Source: Planctomycetales bacterium
GTDB lineage: Bacteria; Planctomycetota; Planctomycetia; Pirellulales; Thermoguttaceae
DNA: 5,295 nucleotides
Direction: 5' to 3'
Assembly (NCBI GenBank): GCA_007127495.1
Contig: SKZG01000011.1
Location: 1-5,295, forward strand
A model generated the notes under the pieces. It was given only the letters and a program-made list of their open reading frames with translations, did no database searches and was not told the DNA's origin. Position 1 is the stretch's first letter; the number at the start of each line of letters is the position of its first letter. Shown here in pieces: positions 1 to 5,295 of this stretch. Both the position numbers and the translations under genes were made by a program.

Positions 1-337
1 GACAAAGGCCGCTGAGGACGCGATGCGGGCGGCCGCTCAGCGCGAGGAGCATCTCGCGGGCATGGTCGCGGTTGCGCGGCTTGCCGAGGACTTGCCCGCC
101 ACATTCCGCGACCGTATCGCACCCGAGTACGAGCGCCCGTTCTACGCGGCGTGCCACGTCGGCGGCCTTCTCGTGTGCGAGCCGGGCCACAAGCGCCTCG
201 GGCAGTTCACCCGAATGCTGTCGCTCATCGACGCCGTCGGGAACCACGACGTCGAACCGGTATCCTGCCTGCCGAAGCAATTCGCGGCGGCGCGGTGACC
301 GACTGGCGAGGATCAGTCGTGGAGGGGGTGGATTCAT
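1..337 (-). CDS. maf: Maf family nucleoside triphosphate pyrophosphatase (partial, C-terminus outside window)
   Basis: Reading the minus strand from the ATG at 337-335 gives 112 codons, open to the window edge. The start MNPPPPRLILASRSPRRREL is the hallmark Maf N-terminus, with the phosphate-binding SRSPRR loop at about residues 12-17. It is followed by a DGVDE segment, a HEKA helix, the GCDTV motif with the family's catalytic Asp, LGKP, and SGRPHRVLSG. Maf proteins are usually about 190-200 residues, so roughly the last 80 are missing. Family members hydrolyse non-canonical or modified nucleoside triphosphates to the monophosphate and pyrophosphate in the cytoplasm. Which subtype (dTTP/UTP or 7-methyl-GTP) this is cannot be decided without the C-terminal half. 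The more usual ADTVV appears here as CDTVA. No strong Shine-Dalgarno precedes the ATG, but the homology begins right after it and supports the start. The gene is divergent from the pseudouridine synthase gene and shares its upstream region. Confidence 0.93.
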   Translation of the reverse strand, partial: MNPPPPRLILASRSPRRRELLRQAGYRFDVVVPDGVDERQHSGELPEALVARLAHEKAADVARRVERALVLGCDTVAECGGQVLGKPRNRDHAREMLLALSGRPHRVLSGLC

Positions 338-370
338 GGGTGATCCAGGGGTATATGCGAAACCGCACCA

Positions 371-390
371 CACAGTATAGTATAGTCGTC
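371..390. promoter_or_regulatory. Putative bidirectional promoter core between maf and the pseudouridine synthase gene
   Basis: The AT-rich stretch TATAGTATAGT at 376-386 sits in otherwise GC-rich DNA. On the plus strand it contains two overlapping TATAGT hexamers (376-381 and 381-386). On the minus strand it contains two overlapping TATACT hexamers (384-379 and 379-374). Each matches five of six bases of the sigma-70 -10 consensus TATAAT. Transcripts started about 7 nt downstream would have a leader of roughly 12-17 nt for the GTG at 405 (plus) and about 30 nt for the maf ATG at 337 (minus). No convincing -35 hexamer is seen at 16-18 nt on either side, so this is an inference from position and composition. 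Confidence 0.4.
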
Positions 391-404
391 CCGTCTTTGC
401 GACC

Positions 405-1121
405 GTGAGTGCCGCTAGCATGCCGTCTTCCAACCTCGATCCCAGCCGGCTGGAGGTCCTTTTTGAGGACAACCACCTGCTCGTGCTGAACAAACCGGCC
501 ATGCTTCCGACCATGGGCACGCCCGGCGGGAGCGAAACCTTATTGACCGTCGCGAAGCGGTACGTGAAGGATCGATATGATAAGCCGGGCAACGTATACC
601 TGGGGGTTGTCAGCCGGCTCGATGCACCGGTCACCGGCGTGGTCCTGTTCGCGCGCACGTCGAAAGCCGCTCGCCGGTTGACCGAGCAGTTCCGCGACGG
701 GAGCGTGGAAAAACGCTATTGGGCGCTAGTAAGCGGCCGGGTGCAACCGGCGGAAGACGAATACGCTGATTGGGTGGCATCCGACGAGCGACATCGGCGA
801 ATGCGCATTGTCGGTTCGGAGCTTTCGGGTGCCAAGCTTGCCCAACTTCGGTATCGCCGATTACGATCATGGCAAGGGAATTCTTTGCTGGAAATTCGTT
901 TGCTGACGGGCCGAAAACATCAGATCCGCCTCCAACTTGCCCATCATGGTTTCCCCATCGCGGGCGATCGGAAGTACGGAAGCGAGGACCCGTTTCCTCG
1001 GGGTATTGCGTTGCATGCGAGGCGATTGCGGATTCAGCACCCTGTGGGCGCCCATGATTTTGAGGCAATTGCCCCCCTCCCAACCTACTGGCCCCTTGCC
1101 GAAAGCGACGTAACCGGTTAG
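405..1121 (+). CDS. RluA-family RNA pseudouridine synthase (short form without S4 domain)
   Basis: A 238-residue protein with the RluA/RluD catalytic fold, converting uridine to pseudouridine in rRNA or tRNA. Motifs in order are FEDNHLLVLNKPAMLPTMGT (20-39), the active-site segment VVSRLDAPVTGVVLFARTSK (68-87) with catalytic Asp73, EKRYWALVSG (102-111) with the conserved Tyr105, and TGRKHQIRLQLAHHG (168-182) followed by PIAGDRKYGS. The usual motif is HRLD; here the His is Ser. There is no N-terminal S4 RNA-binding domain, and the length fits the single-domain subgroup. The target nucleotide cannot be predicted. The GTG at 405 is the longest start; ATG at 420 (MPSSNLDP) is an equally reasonable one, since neither has a clear Shine-Dalgarno and homology begins only near residue 16. 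The gene is transcribed away from maf, probably from the shared AT-rich promoter. Its base composition looks less GC-rich than the downstream metabolic genes. Confidence 0.92.
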   Translation: MSAASMPSSNLDPSRLEVLFEDNHLLVLNKPAMLPTMGTPGGSETLLTVAKRYVKDRYDKPGNVYLGVVSRLDAPVTGVVLFARTSKAARRLTEQFRDGSVEKRYWALVSGRVQPAEDEYADWVASDERHRRMRIVGSELSGAKLAQLRYRRLRSWQGNSLLEIRLLTGRKHQIRLQLAHHGFPIAGDRKYGSEDPFPRGIALHARRLRIQHPVGAHDFEAIAPLPTYWPLAESDVTG

Positions 1122-1158
1122 CTTCACACTCCAGAAACGAGAAAGGTTTGTCGCGCCC

Positions 1159-1181
1159 GAAACGGGAACCGCTTCCGTTTC
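1159..1181 (+). other. Short hairpin downstream of the pseudouridine synthase gene, competing with the larger inverted repeat
   Basis: GAAACGG (1159-1165) and CCGTTTC (1175-1181) are perfect complements. With one bulged G the stem extends by AA/TT and closes on a CCGC loop. The 3' arm is also the 5' arm of the larger inverted repeat (1172-1190 with 1244-1262), and GAAACGG recurs at 1253-1259. The two pairings are therefore mutually exclusive in an RNA, as in an attenuator. No T-tract follows, so it is not a standard intrinsic terminator. Confidence 0.45.
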
Positions 1182-1262
1182 TGGGTGCAGACTGCTTCTC
1201 CTGGGGACGGCACAACGGCGTGTGCCTACTACATTGGAGCGGCCTGCACCCCGAAACGGAAG
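1172..1262. repeat. 19-nt inverted repeat (one mismatch) enclosing a hairpin repeat element
   Basis: The left arm 1172-1190 and right arm 1244-1262 are reverse complements at 18 of 19 positions; the right arm reads CTGCACCCCGAAACGGAAG. The 53-nt interior adds further possible pairing: CTCC 1198-1201 with GGAG 1236-1239, and the 6-bp stem GGCACA 1209-1214 with TGTGCC 1221-1226. The whole could fold into one long imperfect stem. It fills much of the non-coding gap between the pseudouridine synthase and kinase genes (1122-1329), where I see no ORF. It could be a structured RNA leader or attenuator, a transcription-ending structure of unusual type, or a small non-autonomous insertion. No target-site duplication was recognised. 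Confidence 0.6.
1205..1236 (-). repeat. Dispersed hairpin repeat, copy 1 (inverted relative to copy 2)
   Basis: Read on the minus strand, this 32-nt segment matches 3704-3734 with a single substitution and a single inserted T. Both copies start CAATGTAG, contain AGGCACACGCCGT and end GTGCCGTCC. The core forms a hairpin with GGCACA/TGTGCC arms and a six-base loop in this copy. Similarity stops abruptly at both edges. That is how a dispersed palindromic element (REP- or MITE-like) would look, rather than chance or shared gene ancestry. Confidence 0.7.
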
Positions 1263-1329
1263 AGCTGATTTCCGCCGCGTGAATGGTTACGTGGGTTCAT
1301 AGACGGCCATTTGAAGAAGAGACCGTTTG

Positions 1330-2574
1330 GTGGCTGAGCAGAATTCGATTTCGGAATTCGAGAAGTGCGCGATCCAGAGCGATCTCCTGACGAAGCAGGA
1401 GATTGAGGAAGCGCGCGCCGGCATCCGCTGGTCGGACGGCGAGGACCGCGACAATGCCCCGCCCACCGACAGGCAACTTGCCGACCGCCTCGTGGAATTG
1501 GGGAAGTTGAACGCGTGGCAGGCCAAGCAACTGCTCGACGGGCAAACCAAGTTCACGCTCGGGCCGTACCGCATTATCGACTCCATTGGCCAAGGCGGTA
1601 TGGGCCAGGTGTTCAAGGCAGAGCACAAGGTGCTCGGACGCGTCGTTGCCATCAAGGTTCTACCGCGTGCAAAGTCGACCCCGGAGGCCGTCAGGAATTT
1701 CACTCGCGAGATTCAGGCTCTCGCCAGCCTGGACCATAAGCACCTGGTGCAAGCCATCGACGCCGGCCATGACGGCAACGTCCATTACCTGGTAACGGAG
1801 TATGTTCCGGGTTTCGACCTGCATAAGCTGGTTCGTCGTCAGGGCCCGCTCGACATGCAAACGGCCGCTCGCATCATTTGCGATGTAGCCGAAGGCCTGC
1901 ACCATGCCCATCAGCAGGGGTTGATCCATCGCGACGTGAAGCCGGGCAACGTGTTGGTGATGCCGGACGGCCACGCCAAGCTTTCCGACCTCGGCTTGGC
2001 CGGTCCCGTCGATGCCAATGAGAAGAGCGATCCGCGGTTCGGAAAAATCGTTGGCACGGCCGACTACATTTCCCCCGATCATGTGAAGAGCCCGTGGGAT
2101 CCCACGCCCCTGTGGGATATTTACTCTCTGGGCGGCACCCTCTATTATGCCGTTACCGGTAGTGTTCCCTTCCCGGGGGGCTCCACGGCCGACAAGGCGC
2201 GGGCACACGAGGAATTCCGGCCGGTCGACCCGCGGCGGCTGAATCCGTCGCTCAGCAACGCGTTTGTCGACGTCATGGCCGACATGCTGGCGAAGGACCC
2301 TGCCCGGCGGATTCCCTCGGCGCGGGAGGTCATCGCGCGATTGGCTCCATGGGCGACGGGGCCATGGTCCATGCCGTCGACGTCCATTCGGCCACCGCCC
2401 GCACCTCCCCCAGTACGCCAGATAGGCGAGGACGGCGAGGACGACAGCCCAAGCCAGGTTGTGCCGACTACCGAAGCGCGCGCCGTGCTCATTACGGTGC
2501 TGCTGTGGGGAGTTGTGCCCGTCCTGCTGCTGCTCGTCGTTCTGCTTACCTGGGCACTGCTGCGAGGCGGTTAG
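1330..2574 (+). CDS. Membrane-anchored Ser/Thr protein kinase (PknB-like, planctomycete type)
   Basis: About 414 residues, numbered here from the TTG at 1327. Residues 8-72 form the N-terminal module often found in planctomycete kinases, ending NAWQAKQLLDG. The kinase domain spans about 81-345: glycine loop IGQGGMGQVFKA (87-98), VAIK Lys110, helix-C Glu128, HRDVKPGN (201-208, catalytic Asp203), metal-binding Asp221 in DLG rather than DFG, activation segment GTADYISPD (243-251) where APE is replaced by SPD, and Asp264 in DIYSLGG. These residues predict an active enzyme phosphorylating Ser/Thr. A Pro-rich then acidic linker (355-373) leads to one hydrophobic helix (about 388-412) and only LLRGG after it, so the protein is probably tail-anchored with a cytoplasmic kinase and no external sensor. 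An in-frame TGA at 1312-1314 limits the start. GTG 1330 is preferred over TTG 1327 for codon and spacing to the purine-rich AAGAAGAGA. The URO-D-like gene begins 38 nt downstream. Substrates are unknown. Confidence 0.94.
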   Translation: MAEQNSISEFEKCAIQSDLLTKQEIEEARAGIRWSDGEDRDNAPPTDRQLADRLVELGKLNAWQAKQLLDGQTKFTLGPYRIIDSIGQGGMGQVFKAEHKVLGRVVAIKVLPRAKSTPEAVRNFTREIQALASLDHKHLVQAIDAGHDGNVHYLVTEYVPGFDLHKLVRRQGPLDMQTAARIICDVAEGLHHAHQQGLIHRDVKPGNVLVMPDGHAKLSDLGLAGPVDANEKSDPRFGKIVGTADYISPDHVKSPWDPTPLWDIYSLGGTLYYAVTGSVPFPGGSTADKARAHEEFRPVDPRRLNPSLSNAFVDVMADMLAKDPARRIPSAREVIARLAPWATGPWSMPSTSIRPPPAPPPVRQIGEDGEDDSPSQVVPTTEARAVLITVLLWGVVPVLLLLVVLLTWALLRGG

Positions 2575-2602
2575 CATACCATCGTTCCACGACCACGTTT
2601 TT

Positions 2603-2606
2603 GGAG
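2603..2606 (+). promoter_or_regulatory. Ribosome binding site fixing the URO-D-like start
   Basis: GGAG lies 6 nt before the ATG at 2613. The reading frame is open much further upstream (a start at 2349 is possible), but that extension overlaps the kinase gene and is not URO-D-like. This site and the MTSYERVMTALRNEEPDRVP start of the homology decide for 2613. Confidence 0.75.
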
Positions 2607-2612
2607 ACCATT

Positions 2613-3686
2613 ATGGCAGAGATGACATCGTACGAGCGCGTGATGACGGCGCTTCGCAACGAGGAGCCGGACCGCGTACCCCACTTCGAGTGGATTCTCG
2701 ACCGGCACGTGCGCGAGGCGATCCTCCCGGGCAGTTCCATGGAAGAGTTTACGCTGCGCATGGGGCTGGATGCCATTCTGACGCAGCCCGATGTTCGCCG
2801 CGAGGAAATCGCCCCCGGCCGCTACCGTACCGAGTACGGCATCATTCTCGAACGCACGGAGGAGGAGCACCTGTTCGCGGTCGACGGCCCCATCAAGACG
2901 CTCGACGACCTGAACAACTACGAGCCGCCCGACCCGCTCGCCCCATGGCGTTTCGAAAGCCTCAAGAAGCTGGTTGCCGCGTACAAGGGGAAGTTGGCCA
3001 TCGGGGTCCACGTGAACGACGTGTTCTCGCTGCCGCGCAACCTGATGGGTTTCCAGAACTGGCTGCTGACCTTGGCGGCCGAGCCGGACCTGGTGCGCGG
3101 CCTGGTCGCGATGTCGGTCGAGCTGAACGCCGCCTACGCGCGGGAGTGTGCCCGCCTGGGCGCCGATTTCGTCTTCACCGGCGACGACTACGCTTCGCGT
3201 GAGGCGCCGCTGATGTCGCCCCGCACGTTCCGCGAGTTGCTGGCCCCGGGGCTGAAGCGCGTGTTCGCCGCCTTCAAGGAAACCGGCCTGCTCACGGTGA
3301 AACATACCGACGGCAACATCACGCCGCTTTTGGACATGATCGTCGACGCCGAGCCCCACTGCCTCGACCCCATCGAACCGGTTGCCGGCATCACCCTGGC
3401 AGGCATGAAGGAGAAATACGGCGACCGCTTCGCCCTGAAGGGGAACGTCGACTGCGCCCACACCCTCACCTTCGGCACCATGCAGGAAGTGGTCGAGGCG
3501 ACGAAGCAGGCCATCGCCGCCGGGGCGCCCGGCGGGGGCTACATCTGCTCGTCGAGCAACAGCATCCACTCGAAGGTGAAGCCGGAAAACTACCTGGCCA
3601 TGTGGAACACCGTCCGCACCTATGGCCGATACCCAATCAAGCTGGAACCCATGGAAACCAGCGGCGCCGGACCCGCGTTCGGATGA
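2613..3686 (+). CDS. Uroporphyrinogen decarboxylase (URO-D) superfamily protein, not a typical HemE
   Basis: A 357-residue protein of the URO-D/COG0407 fold (a TIM barrel shared by HemE and the MtaA/CmuA corrinoid methyltransferases). Recognisable segments are YERVMTALRNEEPDRVPHFE (7-26), DGPIKTLDDLNNYEPPDP (91-108), GDDYASREAPLMSP (190-203), VKHTDGNITPLLDMIVDA (229-246) with LDPIEPVAG after it, LKGNVDC (275-281), and GGGYICSSSNSIHSKVKPEN (307-326). The HemE N-terminal substrate motif (MRQAGR-type) is absent, so haem synthesis is unlikely. The H-x-C zinc motif of MtaA-type methyltransferases reads HTD (231-233) here, arguing against a standard zinc thiol-methyltransferase, although Cys312 remains near the C-terminal site. 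It is probably cytoplasmic, with no signal peptide or membrane segment. It follows the protein kinase by 38 nt and precedes an FGGY sugar kinase by 81 nt on the same strand, suggesting a catabolic operon. The reaction is unknown; superfamily assignment is confident. Confidence 0.92.
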   Translation: MAEMTSYERVMTALRNEEPDRVPHFEWILDRHVREAILPGSSMEEFTLRMGLDAILTQPDVRREEIAPGRYRTEYGIILERTEEEHLFAVDGPIKTLDDLNNYEPPDPLAPWRFESLKKLVAAYKGKLAIGVHVNDVFSLPRNLMGFQNWLLTLAAEPDLVRGLVAMSVELNAAYARECARLGADFVFTGDDYASREAPLMSPRTFRELLAPGLKRVFAAFKETGLLTVKHTDGNITPLLDMIVDAEPHCLDPIEPVAGITLAGMKEKYGDRFALKGNVDCAHTLTFGTMQEVVEATKQAIAAGAPGGGYICSSSNSIHSKVKPENYLAMWNTVRTYGRYPIKLEPMETSGAGPAFG

Positions 3687-3703
3687 CTCGCAGGACCACG
3701 ATG

Positions 3704-3734
3704 CAATGTAGCAGGCACACGCCGTGTGCCGTCC
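3704..3734 (+). repeat. Dispersed hairpin repeat, copy 2, in the URO-D-like / FGGY kinase gap
   Basis: This 31-nt segment is almost identical to the reverse complement of 1205-1236 (one substitution and one 1-nt indel). Its core GGCACA-CGCCG-TGTGCC (3714-3730) is a perfect 6-bp hairpin with a five-base loop. It fills over a third of the 81-nt gap and ends 22 nt before the FGGY kinase Shine-Dalgarno. No T-run follows, so it is not a classical terminator, but as an RNA hairpin in an operon spacer it could affect mRNA stability or relative expression. Confidence 0.7.
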
Positions 3735-3756
3735 GCCTTACTATCTCGCACCTGTT

Positions 3757-3761
3757 AGGAG
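3757..3761 (+). promoter_or_regulatory. Ribosome binding site of the FGGY kinase gene
   Basis: AGGAG, a near-perfect Shine-Dalgarno, lies 6 nt before the ATG at 3768. It supports that start, where the protein opens directly with the conserved MDYLVGIDLGSTNLK. Confidence 0.8.
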
Positions 3762-3767
3762 CACACT

Positions 3768-5295
3768 ATGGACTACCTGGTCGGCATCGATCTCGGCTCA
3801 ACGAACCTGAAGGCGATCGTTTACGATCCCTCCGGCCGCGCAGTGGCTCAGGGCACTCGCCCCACCGAGCGACTGAACCCGTACCCGGAGCATCCCGATT
3901 GGGCCATCTGGAGCCCGGAGCAGATTTGGCAGGGCGTGGCCGAGTCGCTCTGCGAGGCGGTTGACCAACTTGACGAGGCGGGCAACATCCGGGGCGTGGC
4001 GGTCACCGGCATGGGCATGGACGGCGTACCCATGACGTCCGAAGGCGAGTGGCTCTACCCGTTCATCTCGTGGCATTGCCCACGGACCGTTCCACAACAA
4101 AAGTGGTGGCTGGAGAACATCGGGGCCGAGCGGGAATTCGCCATCTCCGGCACGCAGGTTTGGGCGTTCAACACGGCCCTGCGATTGCTCTGGATGCGCG
4201 AGCACGAGCCGGCCATCCTGGAGAAGACCCACAAATGGGTGCTCATTGAAGACTTTGTCAACTACATGCTGTGCGGCCGGTTCGCCACCGACCACAGCAT
4301 GGCCTCGACCACGCTCTTGTTCGACCAGCGGCGGCGCGCCTGGTCCGATGAATTGCTTGAAGCGTCGGGTATCGACGGCGGCCTCCTTTGCGAGCCGTTC
4401 CCCTCCGGCACGGTGCTGGGCGAAGTGCACGCCAAGGCGGCCGAGGCCACCGGCCTGCCCGCCGGAACGCCCGTCGTGCTGGGCGGTCACGATTACGCCT
4501 GCGGCATGCTGCCGTGCGGGGCGTTCGAGCCGGGCGTGGTGCTCGACGTGACCGGCACGTGGGAAATGGTGGCCGTCGCGCTCGACGAGCCGGTGCTCAC
4601 ACCCGAGGTGTGCCGCATGGGGCCGTTTATCGACTCGCACGTGGCGCGAGGCAAGTGGTGCGCCATGGGCGGGGCCGTGGCGGCCGACATGCTCGAATGG
4701 TTCCGCCGCGAGTTCGCCTTCGAGGAGAAGCAGCGGGCCGCGGCGGAGGGCGGCGCTGACTGGAGCTACCTCATGCAGGCCGCCGAGGCCAGCCCGCCGG
4801 GCGCGCGCGGCGCCATGTTCCTTCCCCACTTCGCCGGAAGCTGCGTGCCGGTCGACAGCCATTCGCTGGGCGCGTTCACCGGGCTGCGAAACATCGTCGG
4901 CAAGGGCGATATGCTTCGCGCGATGATCGAAGGGCTCGACTACCAGTTCCTCCAACTCGTTCGCGCGTACGCCGCCGGGCTCGGAATCCACCCGGAGCGA
5001 TTCGTGGCCATCGGCGGAGCCATCAACAACCCCTTCTGGATGCAGAACAAGGCCGACGTGGTGGGCAAGCCCATCGAGGTGCCCGAACTGGACGAGGCCG
5101 TGCCGCTGGGCGCCGCCATCCTGGCGGGCATCGGGACGGGCGTCTATCGCGACGAGGCCGATGCCTTCGCGCAAGTCTATCGTCCGGGCCGCACCTACGA
5201 ACCCAACCCGCAACTCGTCGAAAAGTACGCCGCCTGGTACGACATTTGGGAGCAGTTGTACCCGTCGCTCCGCGAGGTGAACGCGGCGCTGCATA
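3768..5295 (+). CDS. FGGY-family carbohydrate kinase (xylulokinase-like), stop codon beyond window
   Basis: 509 codons are visible with no stop, about the full length of the family (usually near 500), so only a short tail is missing. The FGGY N-terminal domain opens with the phosphate-binding GIDLGSTNLKAIVYD (6-20). GMGMDGVPM (81-89) is in the substrate-domain core. VVLGGHDYACGMLPCG (236-251) carries the family's catalytic base, Asp242. The C-terminal domain shows the nucleotide-site segment DVTGTWEM (260-267), AMGGAVAADMLEWF (299-312), and the family signature AIGGAINNPFWMQNKADVVG (414-433) followed by PLGAAILAG. The enzyme should transfer phosphate from ATP to a sugar or polyol in the cytoplasm. 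Similarity is of the xylulokinase/YgcE type, but sugar specificity in this family is not readable from motifs, so D-xylulose, another ketose, a polyol or an aldonate all remain possible. It lies 81 nt after the URO-D-like gene on the same strand, probably in one operon. Confidence 0.93.
   Translation, partial: MDYLVGIDLGSTNLKAIVYDPSGRAVAQGTRPTERLNPYPEHPDWAIWSPEQIWQGVAESLCEAVDQLDEAGNIRGVAVTGMGMDGVPMTSEGEWLYPFISWHCPRTVPQQKWWLENIGAEREFAISGTQVWAFNTALRLLWMREHEPAILEKTHKWVLIEDFVNYMLCGRFATDHSMASTTLLFDQRRRAWSDELLEASGIDGGLLCEPFPSGTVLGEVHAKAAEATGLPAGTPVVLGGHDYACGMLPCGAFEPGVVLDVTGTWEMVAVALDEPVLTPEVCRMGPFIDSHVARGKWCAMGGAVAADMLEWFRREFAFEEKQRAAAEGGADWSYLMQAAEASPPGARGAMFLPHFAGSCVPVDSHSLGAFTGLRNIVGKGDMLRAMIEGLDYQFLQLVRAYAAGLGIHPERFVAIGGAINNPFWMQNKADVVGKPIEVPELDEAVPLGAAILAGIGTGVYRDEADAFAQVYRPGRTYEPNPQLVEKYAAWYDIWEQLYPSLREVNAALH

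Noticed and set aside
23..298. Plus-strand open frame of 91 codons at the left edge
   Set aside because: The opposite strand encodes an unmistakable Maf N-terminus over the same DNA.
1244..1275. Intrinsic terminator after the pseudouridine synthase gene
   Set aside because: The inverted repeat is strong, but no run of T follows the right arm.
1342..1361. Repeated GAATTCGA at the start of the Ser/Thr kinase gene
   Set aside because: Two 8-nt copies encoding NSIS/SEFE; short enough to be chance in coding sequence.
1660..2577. Minus-strand open frame (305 codons) opposite the Ser/Thr kinase gene
   Set aside because: The plus strand carries every kinase motif; this frame has none.
2349..2612. 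Upstream extension of the URO-D-like frame to an ATG at 2349
   Set aside because: It overlaps the end of the kinase gene and gives an Arg/Ala-rich stretch unlike the family; GGAG plus the ATG at 2613 fit better.
2571..3569. Minus-strand open frame (332 codons) opposite the URO-D-like gene
   Set aside because: No recognisable domain; it mirrors the codon pattern of the clear plus-strand gene.
3602..3964. Plus-strand open frame running through the hairpin repeat
   Set aside because: It overlaps two real genes and translates the palindromic repeat, so it is a spurious ORF.
3798..5294. Long minus-strand open frame (498 codons) opposite the FGGY kinase gene
   Set aside because: Low-complexity, His/Arg/Gly-rich translation without motifs; a GC-rich shadow of the well-supported plus-strand kinase gene.

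Overview
The window looks like chromosomal DNA from a GC-rich member of the Planctomycetota or a close PVC relative, probably uncultured. The strongest clue is the Ser/Thr kinase at 1330-2574. It carries the N-terminal module ending in a WQAKQLL-type motif directly before an LGPYRII / IGQGGMG kinase start, an arrangement typical of planctomycete kinases. A second, weaker clue is a short hairpin repeat present twice in opposite orientation (1205-1236 and 3704-3734). No phage, transposase, CRISPR, tRNA or rRNA sequence is visible.

Layout, left to right. Positions 1-337 (minus) hold the N-terminal part of a Maf nucleotide pyrophosphatase whose C-terminus lies outside the window. Positions 338-404 form a divergent promoter region containing the overlapping hexamers TATAGTATAGT, which read as -10-like boxes on both strands. 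Positions 405-1121 (plus) encode a short RluA-family pseudouridine synthase. Positions 1122-1329 are non-coding but highly structured: a 19-nt inverted repeat with one mismatch (1172-1190 / 1244-1262) encloses one copy of the hairpin repeat. Positions 1330-2574 encode a membrane-anchored Ser/Thr protein kinase. After 38 nt comes a URO-D (PF01208) superfamily protein at 2613-3686. After a further 81 nt, which contain the second hairpin repeat, comes an FGGY carbohydrate kinase (3768 to the window end, almost complete but with no stop in view).

The kinase, URO-D-like and FGGY genes share one strand with short gaps and no visible intrinsic terminator, so co-transcription is plausible. The URO-D-like protein lacks the HemE N-terminal substrate-binding signature and the H-x-C zinc motif of the MtaA methyltransferases. 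Its place beside a sugar kinase suggests a role in carbohydrate or small-molecule catabolism rather than haem synthesis, but its substrate cannot be read from the sequence. Maf and the pseudouridine synthase are housekeeping functions (nucleotide-pool sanitation and RNA modification). I see no clear new defence or mobile system. The least explained material is the structured intergenic DNA with its repeat, and the URO-D-like / FGGY pair.
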